DNA from: an uncultured Bacteroidota bacterium
Lineage (GTDB): Bacteria > Bacteroidota > Bacteroidia > UKL13-3
Direction: 5' to 3'
Assembly (NCBI GenBank): GCA_903850915.1
Contig: CAINMV010000017.1
Coordinates: 17,837-81,836 of the forward strand
Length of the DNA: 64,000 bases
The position numbers were made by a program, and so were the translations under genes. The notes under the pieces are model-generated. The model was given only the letters and a program-made list of their open reading frames with translations. It ran no database searches and had not been told where the DNA came from. Within the stretch, counting starts at the first letter, position 1. The number at the start of each line of letters is the position of its first letter. Positions 37,965-46,501 of the stretch are shown here, in pieces.

Positions 37965-39833
37965 ATGCAAAATCTAGAACGTCGTAAAGTTACTTTTTAT
38001 CTTATCTTCGGCTTGGTGGCACTCGTTTTTTTGATACGTCTCTTTTATTTGCAAGTTATTAATACCAAAGATATTGAGGCTGGAAGGTTAGAAGAAATCG
38101 TTTATCCTTCGCGTGGACTTATTTATGATAGATATGGCAAATTGATGGTGTATAACGACGCTATCTTCGATTTAATGATTTATCCCAAGCAAGCAAAAAA
38201 TATTGATACGTTAAAGCTTTGCGAAATAATAGGCATCTCTAAGGAGGATTTTGTGAGTAGGATCTATGATATCGTGCACGATTCGTTGCACTACCGAAGT
38301 ACGAAGCCTTATGTTTTGGAAAAGGAGTTGTCAGAGCGCATGTATGCTACAGTGCAAGAGAACCTCTATCATTTTCCATGCTTAACAATGCAATCTCGAA
38401 TTGATCGAAAATACGACCATCCAAGCGGAGCACATTTGCTAGGTTTTATTAGAGAGGTAAGTGATCAAGATATCGCCAAATCGAAAAACTATTATGCACG
38501 TGGGGAAGGAATTGGTAAAACAGGCATCGAGCGAAGTTATGAAGATACACTCCGTGGGCATAAAGGTATTAGTTATTTTATACAAGATGTGGCTGGCCAG
38601 AAAAAAGGGCCATTTAAAGATGGAAAATTTGATATCCCTGCAATAGCAGGAACAAGTCTCACATTATCAGTCTCGGTTGAGCTTCAGAATTATGGCGAAG
38701 AGCTGATGCAAAATAAAGTAGGTAGTGTTGTTGCCATCGAACCTGAAACAGGCGAAATTCTAGCTATGATAAGTAGTCCTGGATATGATCCAAATCTGTT
38801 GATTGGACGTGAGAAAAACCGAAACTACCAAATACTCAATGATGATCCCGCGAAGGTGCTTTACAATAGACCTTTGGATGCAATGTATCCTCCAGGATCA
38901 ATTTTTAAAAGCATGCAGGCGCTAATTGGACAGCAAGAAGGCGTTCTCTTTCCTGAAACGCGTTACCCATGTCATCGCGGTTATCCAGTAATGGGAGGGA
39001 AGCCAGGTTGTCACTCTCATCCTTCACCGCTCGATTTAATTCAAAGTGTAGCCTATTCTTGCAATTCCTACTATTGCTATGTTTTTCGAAGTATCGTTGA
39101 TGAAAAGCGATTCCCCAATATTGAAGATGGCTATCGCAATTGGTACGATAAAATAAAACAATTCGGTGTAGGGCAAAGACTCGGCATAGATCTCCCTTTT
39201 GAGAATGGCGGGATATTGCGAAGTGTTGAATATTACAATAAAGTTTATGGTAAAAATAGCTGGAAGTCTTCCAATATTATTTCATTGGCAATTGGGCAGG
39301 GTGAGTTGGGAATTACTCCAATGCAAATGGCTAATGTGGTTGCCATCATTGCCAATCGTGGCTTTTATTGCGTGCCACACGCAGTGAAAAAAATAGGAGA
39401 AAATGGCACTATCGAATCTCGATTTAATGAGCGCCATAAAATTGATATCGAAAGAAAATATTTTGAATTTATTATCGAAGGTATGTTTCAAGTGGTACAA
39501 AGTGGCACGGCTTCAAATTGCAAAATTGAAGGAATCCCATATTGCGGTAAAACAGGCACAGCTCAAAATCCACATGGTAAAGACCACTCTGTATTTGTGG
39601 CTTTTGCTCCACGCGATAACCCCAAAATTGCGATTGCCTGTGTAGTTGAAAATGCTGGTTTCGGTGCAGATTGGGCCGCTCCAATTGCTAGCCTCATGAT
39701 TGAAAAGTTTCTCACCGACTCTGTTTCGCGACATAGTATGGAAGATCGGATGAAGAAAGGGAATTTAATACCTGCTGTTTATATGCGCGACCGTAAAAAG
39801 GAAATGTTGCGTGATTCATCTAAAACAAGGTAA
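37965..39833 (+). CDS. mrdA: Penicillin-binding protein 2 (elongasome transpeptidase)
   Basis: PBP2 crosslinks peptidoglycan during rod elongation. The 622-residue protein has an N-terminal membrane anchor (about residues 10-28), a pedestal/dimer domain with the PSRGLIYDRYGKLMVYN segment, and the transpeptidase domain. The three catalytic motifs are SxxK at 312-315 (PPGSIFKSMQ), SxN in YSCNSYYCY, and KTGT at 529-532 (CGKTGTAQNPHG). Bacteroidota usually place rodA next, but the next gene here is a fatty-acid desaturase after 103 nt, so RodA must lie elsewhere. Confidence 0.95.
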   Translation: MQNLERRKVTFYLIFGLVALVFLIRLFYLQVINTKDIEAGRLEEIVYPSRGLIYDRYGKLMVYNDAIFDLMIYPKQAKNIDTLKLCEIIGISKEDFVSRIYDIVHDSLHYRSTKPYVLEKELSERMYATVQENLYHFPCLTMQSRIDRKYDHPSGAHLLGFIREVSDQDIAKSKNYYARGEGIGKTGIERSYEDTLRGHKGISYFIQDVAGQKKGPFKDGKFDIPAIAGTSLTLSVSVELQNYGEELMQNKVGSVVAIEPETGEILAMISSPGYDPNLLIGREKNRNYQILNDDPAKVLYNRPLDAMYPPGSIFKSMQALIGQQEGVLFPETRYPCHRGYPVMGGKPGCHSHPSPLDLIQSVAYSCNSYYCYVFRSIVDEKRFPNIEDGYRNWYDKIKQFGVGQRLGIDLPFENGGILRSVEYYNKVYGKNSWKSSNIISLAIGQGELGITPMQMANVVAIIANRGFYCVPHAVKKIGENGTIESRFNERHKIDIERKYFEFIIEGMFQVVQSGTASNCKIEGIPYCGKTGTAQNPHGKDHSVFVAFAPRDNPKIAIACVVENAGFGADWAAPIASLMIEKFLTDSVSRHSMEDRMKKGNLIPAVYMRDRKKEMLRDSSKTR

Positions 39834-39913
39834 CGTTATTTTCTAAGGAGCTGTTTCTGGTTTTATGTCCCTTCAATTAACAAATCAAAGGGCTATCATT
39901 GTTAATAAAACCG

Positions 39914-39921
39914 TACCTTTG
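39914..39921 (+). promoter_or_regulatory. Bacteroidota -7 promoter box for the desaturase
   Basis: TACCTTTG matches TAnnTTTG and ends 15 nt before the ATG at 39937, separating this gene from the mre operon. Confidence 0.6.
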
Positions 39922-39936
39922 CTTCTTTAATCAAAA

Positions 39937-40917
39937 ATGAATAAGGCGCAGAGCATCACTAGAGGAGAAGTTATGTTACAGTTGGATAAAAACATTGAAA
40001 CATATACACAAGAATTTCTCAAATCAATTGAAACCAATTGGCAGCCGGGTGAGTTATTGCCCGACTCATCAAGTGAGTCTTTTTTTGAAGATATAAAGGT
40101 CATTCAAGGACAATCCGAAAATTTAAGTTATGATTTATTGGCGGTGCTCATCGGCGACACCATTACTGAAGAGGCGCTACCTACCTATGAATCGTGGTTG
40201 GTGAGTATGGATGGTGTGCAAGAGCGTAAAGCAGACGGTTGGATGAAATGGATACGCGGATGGACTGCAGAGGAAAATAGGCATGGTGATGTGTTAAATC
40301 GTTTCCTTTATTTGTGTGGACGCGTTGACATGCCAAAATTTGAAGCATCGGTTCAATATCTTATTGCTGATGGATTCGATATTCAAACGGGCAACGATCC
40401 ATATAAGAGTTTTGTATATACCAGTTTTCAAGAAACAGCCACGAATATTTCTCATCGTCGAGTTGCAACTTTAGCAAAGCAAAGTGGCAATATAGCGCTC
40501 TCAAGAATCTGTGGATTGGTGGCTAGCGATGAAGCTCGACATGCAAAAGCATATAAAACATTTGTTGAGAAAATTTTCGAAATGGACCCGAGTGAAATGA
40601 TGGTCGCTTTTGAAGATATGATGCGCAAAAAAATAATTATGCCTGCAATGTATATGCGTGAGTTGGGTGATAAGGTAAATAGCTTCGCTAATTTTAGTGA
40701 TGCCGCACAACGACTTGGGGTTTATACGTCTATCGATTATATTGAGGTGATGCAGGGTTTACTTCAAGATTGGAAAATTGAAAACATGCGTCATCTTAAT
40801 GATGAGGCAGAAAAGGCTAGAGATTATCTAATGTCGCTTCCCGATCGCTTGACGCGCATTGCCGATCGCCTTCGTACTCCAACTATTGAACATAAGTTCA
40901 GTTGGATTAAAGCCTAA
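39937..40917 (+). CDS. Acyl-ACP desaturase (ferritin-like diiron type)
   Basis: This soluble desaturase family puts a double bond into acyl-ACP with O2 and reduced ferredoxin. The 326-residue product has the two diiron motifs: EENRH (about residues 111-115, in WTAEENRHGDVLNRF) and DEARH (about 196-200, in VASDEARHAKAY). SFQETATNISHRRVA provides a further Glu between them. The plant stearoyl-ACP enzyme is the model; regiospecificity is unknown. The gene has its own promoter box. A second ATG at residue 13 (MLQLDKNIE) is an alternative start. Confidence 0.93.
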   Translation: MNKAQSITRGEVMLQLDKNIETYTQEFLKSIETNWQPGELLPDSSSESFFEDIKVIQGQSENLSYDLLAVLIGDTITEEALPTYESWLVSMDGVQERKADGWMKWIRGWTAEENRHGDVLNRFLYLCGRVDMPKFEASVQYLIADGFDIQTGNDPYKSFVYTSFQETATNISHRRVATLAKQSGNIALSRICGLVASDEARHAKAYKTFVEKIFEMDPSEMMVAFEDMMRKKIIMPAMYMRELGDKVNSFANFSDAAQRLGVYTSIDYIEVMQGLLQDWKIENMRHLNDEAEKARDYLMSLPDRLTRIADRLRTPTIEHKFSWIKA

Positions 40918-40932
40918 CAGGCAAACACTATT

Positions 40933-42507
40933 TTACTTCATTATAGTTTTACCTTGATGGTTTTTTAGCGCAATAGCTTCTGCAACTCTTTGGCCATCCA
41001 TGGCGGCACTCACTATACCTCCCGCATATCCGGCACCTTCAGCGCATGGGTAAATTCCTTTGATTTGGACGTGTTCTAAAGTTAAGTCATCTCTTGTTAT
41101 GCGCACAGGGCTGCTAGTTCTACTTTCAGTAGCAACCATTATCGCATCCATTGAATTATATCCTTTAATTTTATTGCTGAAATCTTTTAATGCAATCTTT
41201 AATTTTGATGTTATCTCCAAAGGCATAACCTGATTAATATTTGCTGATGTTAATCCAGGCAAATAGCTGCATTCGGGTAGTGTGTTCGAGAATTTATTAT
41301 TAAGGAAGTCGCTAATACGTTGCGCAGGTGCTTTAATACTATCTCCAGCAGCGTGAAAGCAGTGTTGTTCAACTTCCTTTTGGTATTGTAATGATGCCAA
41401 TGGCCCCTGCTTGGTGTATTTTAAATAATCTTTTTCGTTGATACTCACCACTAAGCCACTATTGGCAAATTGGCCATTACGTTTGCTAGGGCTCCAACCA
41501 TTAACCACTACCTCACCAGTATTTGTGGCTGCTGGTGCAATAATGCCCCCTGGGCACATACAAAAGCTAAATACGCCTGTTTGTTCTACCTGCGTAACCA
41601 AGCTGTATGAGGCGGGTGGCAAATAATCCGGACGAATACTGCACTTGTATTGCGCTTCGTCAATAATATGTTGAGGATGTTCTACGCGCACACCAATAGC
41701 AAGAGGTTTGGCTTCAATAAATATTTTCTTGCGGTGCAACATTTCGAAAATGTCGCGGGCACTATGCCCTGTAGCTAAAATAACGTGGTTAGCGATTATT
41801 TTTGTGTCATTATTAATGGTAAACGATAGTAATTTGTCAAACGACGTTACAACATCGGTGAGCCTGCTGTTGAAATGCACCTCACCACCACACGACTCGA
41901 TGGTCTTACGCATCGACGTAACAATTTGTGGTAACTTATTGGTGCCAATATGCGGATGTGCCTCATAAAGTATATTAGGCGAAGCACCATGGTAAACAAA
42001 TAATGAAAGAATTTCCTGAAGGTTTCCACGCTTATTGCTGCGAGTATATAGCTTGCCATCACTATAGGTTCCAGCTCCACCCTCTCCGAAACAATAATTA
42101 CTGTCGGGGTTTATTTTTAAATTCCTGTTGATTTCCGCCAAATCACGCCGCCGTGTTTTTACATCTTTTCCGCGTTCAAAAATTATAGGTTTTAATCCTA
42201 AGGTAATAAGTTTTAATGCTGCAAATATACCTGCTGGTCCGAAGCCAATGATATGGACTTCTTTCGCATTACTTACATTTTGAAATTCAATTTGAATTTG
42301 AGTAGGCTGGAAAGCCTCATCGGTGAATGCTTTAACAAGAAAGCGAAATTTAATATTTCTACTGCGCGCGTCAATCGACTTCTTTAATATTTCGAAGCCA
42401 GTAATATGGTCAATATTTACACCGAGATGTCTTGCAATAGAGCGCTTTAAAAGTAAATTATCTGAGCATTGGTCAGGAGTGAGGAATAATTCTATCTCTT
42501 GTATCAT
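40933..42507 (-). CDS. NAD(P)/FAD-dependent dehydrogenase, COG2509 type
   Basis: The 524-residue protein has a small N-terminal domain (about residues 1-85) and then the FAD-binding Rossmann motif VHIIGFGPAGIFAALKL (about 84-100) ending in FERG. The family signature NYCFGEGGAGTYSDGKLYTR follows. The end has the second FAD contact YPCAEGAGYAGGIVSAAMDG. These uncharacterised flavoproteins are widespread in bacteria, and no substrate is known. The gene is 42 nt downstream of fabD on the same strand, so the two are probably co-transcribed. Confidence 0.88.
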   Translation of the reverse strand: MIQEIELFLTPDQCSDNLLLKRSIARHLGVNIDHITGFEILKKSIDARSRNIKFRFLVKAFTDEAFQPTQIQIEFQNVSNAKEVHIIGFGPAGIFAALKLITLGLKPIIFERGKDVKTRRRDLAEINRNLKINPDSNYCFGEGGAGTYSDGKLYTRSNKRGNLQEILSLFVYHGASPNILYEAHPHIGTNKLPQIVTSMRKTIESCGGEVHFNSRLTDVVTSFDKLLSFTINNDTKIIANHVILATGHSARDIFEMLHRKKIFIEAKPLAIGVRVEHPQHIIDEAQYKCSIRPDYLPPASYSLVTQVEQTGVFSFCMCPGGIIAPAATNTGEVVVNGWSPSKRNGQFANSGLVVSINEKDYLKYTKQGPLASLQYQKEVEQHCFHAAGDSIKAPAQRISDFLNNKFSNTLPECSYLPGLTSANINQVMPLEITSKLKIALKDFSNKIKGYNSMDAIMVATESRTSSPVRITRDDLTLEHVQIKGIYPCAEGAGYAGGIVSAAMDGQRVAEAIALKNHQGKTIMK

Positions 42508-42548
42508 TGGTTGTCAGGTTTCTATCCTGAAGGGGTATAAAGATTTAA

Positions 42549-43421
42549 TTAAACGATGATGGCCGTGGGTTCAATCTTTTTAATCAATCCTTGTAACACA
42601 GTCCCTGGACCGTATTCGCTAAATTGCGTGGCGCCATCAGCCACCATTGCGCGAACGCACTGCGACCATTTGACAGGCGCTGTAAGTTGTATTAAGAGGT
42701 TTTGTTTTATTTCGTTAGCACTGCGAACTCCAATAGCAACGGCATTTTGATAAACAGGACAAATTGGTTCATGGAAGTTGGTTGATTCAATCGCTTGTGC
42801 CAATTCTAATTCAGCAGGTTTCATTAGTGGAGAGTGAAAGGCGCCACCCACCTGCAATAATAGCGCTCGTTTTGCACCAGCAGCTTTCAATGCATCACAT
42901 GCTTTTTGAACACCTGTAATGCTTCCCGAAATTACTAGTTGTCCCGGACAATTGTAATTGGCTGCAACAACAATATCATCTGCTATAGACAAACAAATTT
43001 CTTCCACCTTGGTGTCGTCTAAACCCAGTATAGCTGCCATAGTGGAAGGAGCAATATCGCAGGCTTTCTGCATGGCTTGTGCACGCAGACTTACCAGTTT
43101 TAAAGCGTCTTGGAAGTTAAGTGCCCTATTGGCCACCAAGGCACTAAATTCGCCCAAAGAATGACCCGCAACCATGTCTGGTGTTGGATGCTGTTTCACT
43201 AAATAACTTATTACGGAATGAATAAAAACAGCAGGTTGGGTTACGTTAGTTTGTTTTAACTCTTCATCAGTTCCTCCGAACATGATATCGCTAATTCGAA
43301 AGCCAAGTATATCGTTGGCATCTTCAAAAAGTTCTTTGGCTTTGTAAGAGCTTTCATAAAGATCTTTGCCCATGCCCACAAATTGTGCGCCCTGACCTGG
43401 AAAAACAAATGCGTGTTTCAT
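42549..43421 (-). CDS. fabD: Malonyl CoA-acyl carrier protein transacylase
   Basis: FabD loads malonate from malonyl-CoA onto ACP for fatty-acid synthesis. From the ATG at 43421 the product has 290 residues. It has FPGQGAQFVGMGKDLY (residues 7-22), the catalytic Ser in GHSLGEFSAL (S88) and the catalytic His in GGAFHSPLM (H196). A frame extension to the TTG at 43490 adds 23 residues and is unlikely. No other fab genes are adjacent. Confidence 0.96.
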   Translation of the reverse strand: MKHAFVFPGQGAQFVGMGKDLYESSYKAKELFEDANDILGFRISDIMFGGTDEELKQTNVTQPAVFIHSVISYLVKQHPTPDMVAGHSLGEFSALVANRALNFQDALKLVSLRAQAMQKACDIAPSTMAAILGLDDTKVEEICLSIADDIVVAANYNCPGQLVISGSITGVQKACDALKAAGAKRALLLQVGGAFHSPLMKPAELELAQAIESTNFHEPICPVYQNAVAIGVRSANEIKQNLLIQLTAPVKWSQCVRAMVADGATQFSEYGPGTVLQGLIKKIEPTAIIV

Positions 43422-43583
43422 TGATGGTTGAATTAAGCGGTAAAAGTAATAAAAAATAAACCATACTATATAAACTTGCAAGTGTAACAATGCGATTTTT
43501 AGAAGGTAATTTTGAGGTATTCTATTCGGATTTTGGCCATTATAAATCGATGGATGAAAATTTCGTTATGATTCGTTAATTTA

Positions 43584-43597
43584 CTTTAACGTTAAAG
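43584..43597. promoter_or_regulatory. 14-bp perfect palindrome upstream of a small gene
   Basis: CTTTAACGTTAAAG is a perfect palindrome. It lies 9 nt before the TAnnTTTG box at 43607-43614, across the region where a -33 element would be, which is a suitable place for a repressor or activator site. No cognate regulator is in the window. Confidence 0.35.
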
Positions 43598-43606
43598 GGT
43601 GTTTTG

Positions 43607-43614
43607 TAAATTTG
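43607..43614 (+). promoter_or_regulatory. Bacteroidota -7 promoter box for the small membrane protein
   Basis: TAAATTTG matches TAnnTTTG, 4 nt before the ATG at 43619. Transcription would begin at about the start codon. Confidence 0.5.
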
Positions 43615-43618
43615 AAAC

Positions 43619-43735
43619 ATGAAAAATATATTTGGAGTGTTATTGTTTGCTGTTTTTGCTGTTTTAATTTTAGTGGCCTTTCTATTGGAGAAATCGGGTG
43701 CATTTAAAGCAGAAACTGTGAACATGAAAAAATAA
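43619..43735 (+). CDS. Small single-helix membrane protein, 38 residues
   Basis: This short frame codes for a membrane helix, FGVLLFAVFAVLILVAFLLE (residues 5-24), between MKN and a polar tail KSGAFKAETVNMKK. It is below common ORF cut-offs. A TAnnTTTG box 4 nt upstream and a palindrome behind it support transcription. It has no recognisable family. It could be a small membrane regulator or a toxin-like peptide; neither is proven. Confidence 0.5.
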   Translation: MKNIFGVLLFAVFAVLILVAFLLEKSGAFKAETVNMKK

Positions 43736-43885
43736 TACTTTTGATGAATTTAGAATTAATTTATTATTTTTTTTTCAACGAATCGTGGATTTATAAGCGC
43801 AGAATTTAATTTATCTAATAATTTTGTAACCTAAAAATAGACATGCAAGTACTGTAGCTTCTAAACTATCGAATTCATTGGATAT

Positions 43886-44620
43886 TTAAAAATTCACATG
43901 CCAATCCCAATTCCTTGTATCATTATCTGTTTTTTGTAAGGCCACAGCACGTGAATTTATGCCTAATTCAAAATCTGTTTTAATGATCTCTTCTTTCAAT
44001 AACTTATCAGTGTAAGGCAATAAACGTATTAGTTTATTAAGTTTATCTGGCTTTTCTTTTGGATGGTATAATGCAAATTGAGAATATATTTTGTAATTTG
44101 GGAATTGTGATATATACCTGAGTAATTTTCTTATACCTGGAAAGTCAACATCATCAAATACTATTATCCCGTTTAGATCTAAAATTTTATCAAGATAAAA
44201 GAAATCCACAAGCAACCAATCGAATTGTTTTGTTGAGTCAATGTAAGCAAAATCAAATTTCATTCCTTTTTCTAATAAAGTAGGCAAAACGACATAACAA
44301 AATTCCTCATAAAACGCTACTTTTCCTGAATAACCGGCTTGGTTTATTAAATCAATTCCATTCCCACCCCAACCGGTGTTTTGAAATTTATCAATAACTA
44401 GATGTTGACCTCCATTATTAACAATTTCTTCAGTTATTGCTAATGTAGAAATGCCATAAGCAAATCCTATTTCAATTGAACTTTTAAAATTATTTTTTTT
44501 AATAATATTTTGCAAATATTCGCATTGCCCTCTGTTGGTTTCAGAATGAATGTCAATTATTTGGTTTTTACTGTTTGTGAATTTTTTAGTTGCAAAGATG
44601 TTTTCAAGGAACTTATTCAT
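43886..44620 (-). CDS. Class I SAM methyltransferase, Methyltransf_24-like
   Basis: The 244-residue protein has a SAM motif SSIEIGFAYGISTLAI (about residues 48-63), an acidic loop LVIDKFQNTGWGG, FDFAYIDSTKQFDW (motif II) and IIVFDDVDFPGIRKLL. These features match the Methyltransf_24 / cephalosporin-hydroxylase-like branch often found in glycan loci. It resembles the methyltransferase at 52373-53143 in architecture only. The gene stands alone in an AT-rich stretch. Confidence 0.75.
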   Translation of the reverse strand: MNKFLENIFATKKFTNSKNQIIDIHSETNRGQCEYLQNIIKKNNFKSSIEIGFAYGISTLAITEEIVNNGGQHLVIDKFQNTGWGGNGIDLINQAGYSGKVAFYEEFCYVVLPTLLEKGMKFDFAYIDSTKQFDWLLVDFFYLDKILDLNGIIVFDDVDFPGIRKLLRYISQFPNYKIYSQFALYHPKEKPDKLNKLIRLLPYTDKLLKEEIIKTDFELGINSRAVALQKTDNDTRNWDWHVNF

Positions 44621-44951
44621 TTAGTTTAATTTTAATTTTGTATTCTGTTTAAAGGACTCAAGCCAAGGCTACATTTTCAGATACCTACCATAGTTAAATT
44701 AAAATAAGTTAAAACTTTGTGCTTTTTCAAAATCAGTTTCGTGTGGAAATCTAAATCTGTTTTTAAAATACTAGGAACGCAAAAGTCGTGAAGTGAAATT
44801 ACAGGACTTTATAAAATTTCCAAGTTTGTTTTTTGTTTAGTTAAATTAGTGTATATCATTTGTTTTCATTTTTGTGTCGTTTGCTTATGAACCAAATATA
44901 AAAAAGCCTGACGGGATTTCCGTCAGGCTTTTTTGTTGTAAGTCAGTTTAA
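44621..44951. other. Non-coding AT-rich stretch
   Basis: These 331 nt lie between the methyltransferase start and the Cys-rich peptide stop. I see a strong hairpin terminator at 44905-44934 and no reading frame worth calling, RNA gene or repeat in the rest. A promoter for the methyltransferase should lie near 44621-44700, but no TAnnTTTG box is evident. Confidence 0.6.
44901..44934. terminator. Strong bidirectional terminator
   Basis: Ten-pair perfect stem AGCCTGACGG (44905-44914) / CCGTCAGGCT (44920-44929), loop GATTT, with A5 before and T5 after. The minus-strand reading ends the Cys-rich peptide gene. Confidence 0.92.
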
Positions 44952-45170
44952 TTATTTAGCTGGCTTAGTTGTAGATTTTGAATCGGCAGTTTTCTTATCG
45001 CCACAAGCAGCTTTTTTATCTTTGCTGCAACAAGAGTGAGTAGATGAACATTCTTTTTTTGCCTCAGGCTTGGAAGTGGTTGCAGCTGCAGGCTTTGTAG
45101 CTGGTTGTTGGGCCATGGCCATCGAAGCGATAAAAAAAACAGAAACGGCAAATGATAATAACTTTTTCAT
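44952..45170 (-). CDS. Small secreted Cys/Lys-rich peptide
   Basis: The 72-residue protein has a clean signal peptide (MKKLLSFAVSVFFIASMAMA). The mature part is Pro/Ala/Thr/Lys-rich and carries a cysteine cluster: ECSSTHSCCSKDKKAACG, with four Cys and one His in 16 residues. That could bind Zn or Cu, or form disulfides. No family is recognised. A TAnnTTTG box lies 43 nt upstream and a strong terminator follows the stop, so it is a compact single-gene unit. A frame in +1 also looks open but lacks a signal peptide. Confidence 0.65.
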   Translation of the reverse strand: MKKLLSFAVSVFFIASMAMAQQPATKPAAATTSKPEAKKECSSTHSCCSKDKKAACGDKKTADSKSTTKPAK

Positions 45171-45213
45171 GATGTTTATGAGGTATTAATGGGTTTGGTT
45201 TAAACTTATAATG

Positions 45214-45221
45214 CAAATATA
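45214..45221 (-). promoter_or_regulatory. Bacteroidota -7 promoter box for the Cys-rich peptide gene
   Basis: The minus strand reads TATATTTG (TAnnTTTG), 43 nt before the ATG at 45170. Confidence 0.5.
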
Positions 45222-45310
45222 CATGTTTTATATAAAAAAAAATATACAAAACATACACTTTGTTAAGACGAAGGGTATAGTCATAAAGTTACAGTGGCTA
45301 TCGTAATTGG

Positions 45311-45961
45311 TTAAACCAGCGTAGCGATAACCGTCTCGCCACCGCGCACCACTTGTTCCTTATTTACCAAAATCTCTGTTCCTAAAGGGAAGAAGAGATC
45401 CACGCGTGAACCAAATTTTATAAATCCCATTTCGCCACCCGCCACTGCCTTGTCGCCGACTTTACTATACATCACAATGCGACGGGCCATAGCGCCTGCA
45501 ATTTGGCGAAACAATACAGCGTGATGACCTTGTTTTACTACAATGGTGGTTCGTTCGTTCTCTGTTGATGATTTTGGATGCCAAGCAACTAGGAATTTTC
45601 CAGGATGGTATTTTGCATAATCAACCTCTCCTTGTATGGGATATCTATTTACGTGTACATTAAATGGCGACATGAAAATTGAAACTTGAATTCTCTTGTC
45701 TTTGAAATATTCTGGCTCTTCCACTTCCTCAATTACAACTACCTTACCATCAGCAGGTGCAATTACCTGGTTGACATTTGCAACAGTGATTCGTGGTGGA
45801 TTTCTGAAAAACTGCAATACGATTACGAGCACCCCTAAACTTAATAAAACAAAAAGTTTGAAAAGCCATTCAGGGGCAATGCTATGCATGCCGAAACACA
45901 ATAATGTTAAGCTTCCGATGCTGATTAATAGGGTAGGATATCCCTCACGATGTAGAAACAT
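45311..45961 (-). CDS. psd: Phosphatidylserine decarboxylase, short form
   Basis: Psd makes phosphatidylethanolamine from phosphatidylserine. It is a self-cleaving pyruvoyl enzyme. The 216-residue product has two N-terminal helices (about residues 10-45), VIAPADGKVVVIEEVEE, SIFMSPFNVHVNRYPIQGEV and the cleavage motif FGSRVDLFFP, in which S185 becomes the pyruvoyl group. This GS form belongs to the short bacterial/archaeal type, not the 320-residue LGST type. The B12-binding gene lies 47 nt upstream on the same strand. Confidence 0.93.
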   Translation of the reverse strand: MFLHREGYPTLLISIGSLTLLCFGMHSIAPEWLFKLFVLLSLGVLVIVLQFFRNPPRITVANVNQVIAPADGKVVVIEEVEEPEYFKDKRIQVSIFMSPFNVHVNRYPIQGEVDYAKYHPGKFLVAWHPKSSTENERTTIVVKQGHHAVLFRQIAGAMARRIVMYSKVGDKAVAGGEMGFIKFGSRVDLFFPLGTEILVNKEQVVRGGETVIATLV

Positions 45962-46008
45962 AAATAGGTTGAGTATAATTTTTAAACGGTTATCGTAAAT
46001 TTAAGAGG

Positions 46009-46419
46009 TTAGAAACTGCGGTTTTCTTTGGCCCAGTTCTTAATATAATCGGCAATCTCCGTCATTGGCGTTCCTGGCGGAAAGAGCTGGCCTACACCAA
46101 GCTCTCTTAGCTTTAACATGTCTTCTTCTGGAATTATTCCTCCTCCGGTTAATAAAACATCATGCATTTCCTTCTCCTTCATAAGTTGCAGTATTTTAGG
46201 GAAAACGGTATTGTGCGCTCCGCTTAAGATGCTTACGCCAATGGCGTCAACATCTTCTTGCAAGGCTGTATTTACAACCATTTCGGCAGTTTGTCGAAGT
46301 CCAGTATAAATTACTTCCATGCCGGCATCACGCAACGACGTGGCAATAACTTTGGCGCCGCGATCGTGACCATCAAGGCCAACTTTAGCAACGAGTACTC
46401 TTATGGGGCGGTTATTCAC
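46009..46419 (-). CDS. Stand-alone B12-binding subunit of a methylmalonyl-CoA mutase-type enzyme
   Basis: The 136-residue protein is a cobalamin-binding Rossmann domain with the DGHDRG motif at residues 16-21; H18 should be the lower cobalt ligand. The usual [14 protein letters not shown] and [12 protein letters not shown] segments follow. It lacks the catalytic TIM barrel, so it must pair with a separate large subunit encoded elsewhere. The substrate (methylmalonyl-, isobutyryl- or another acyl-CoA) is not readable here. The start is a GTG at 46417-46419. It shares a short unit with psd. Confidence 0.88.
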   Translation of the reverse strand: MNNRPIRVLVAKVGLDGHDRGAKVIATSLRDAGMEVIYTGLRQTAEMVVNTALQEDVDAIGVSILSGAHNTVFPKILQLMKEKEMHDVLLTGGGIIPEEDMLKLRELGVGQLFPPGTPMTEIADYIKNWAKENRSF

Positions 46420-46501
46420 GTTGAGTTTTAATTTATTGGGTTGGTTTTATTTAGTATTACAATTAAAACGATATTGCTCTTGTTTGATCGTATTTCGTGT
46501 T

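Noticed and set aside
43422..43490. Longer FabD start at 43490
   Set aside because: It starts with TTG and adds 23 residues before the conserved FPGQGAQ start region, where family members begin.
43740..43885. Possible small gene or RNA in the gap after the 38-residue gene
   Set aside because: Only AT-rich sequence with no frame, hairpin or promoter box was seen.
44948..45151. Frame of 67 codons overlapping the Cys-rich peptide gene
   Set aside because: It lies in a different frame of the same strand, has no signal peptide of its own and its residues are explained by the reading frame with the signal peptide and cysteine cluster.
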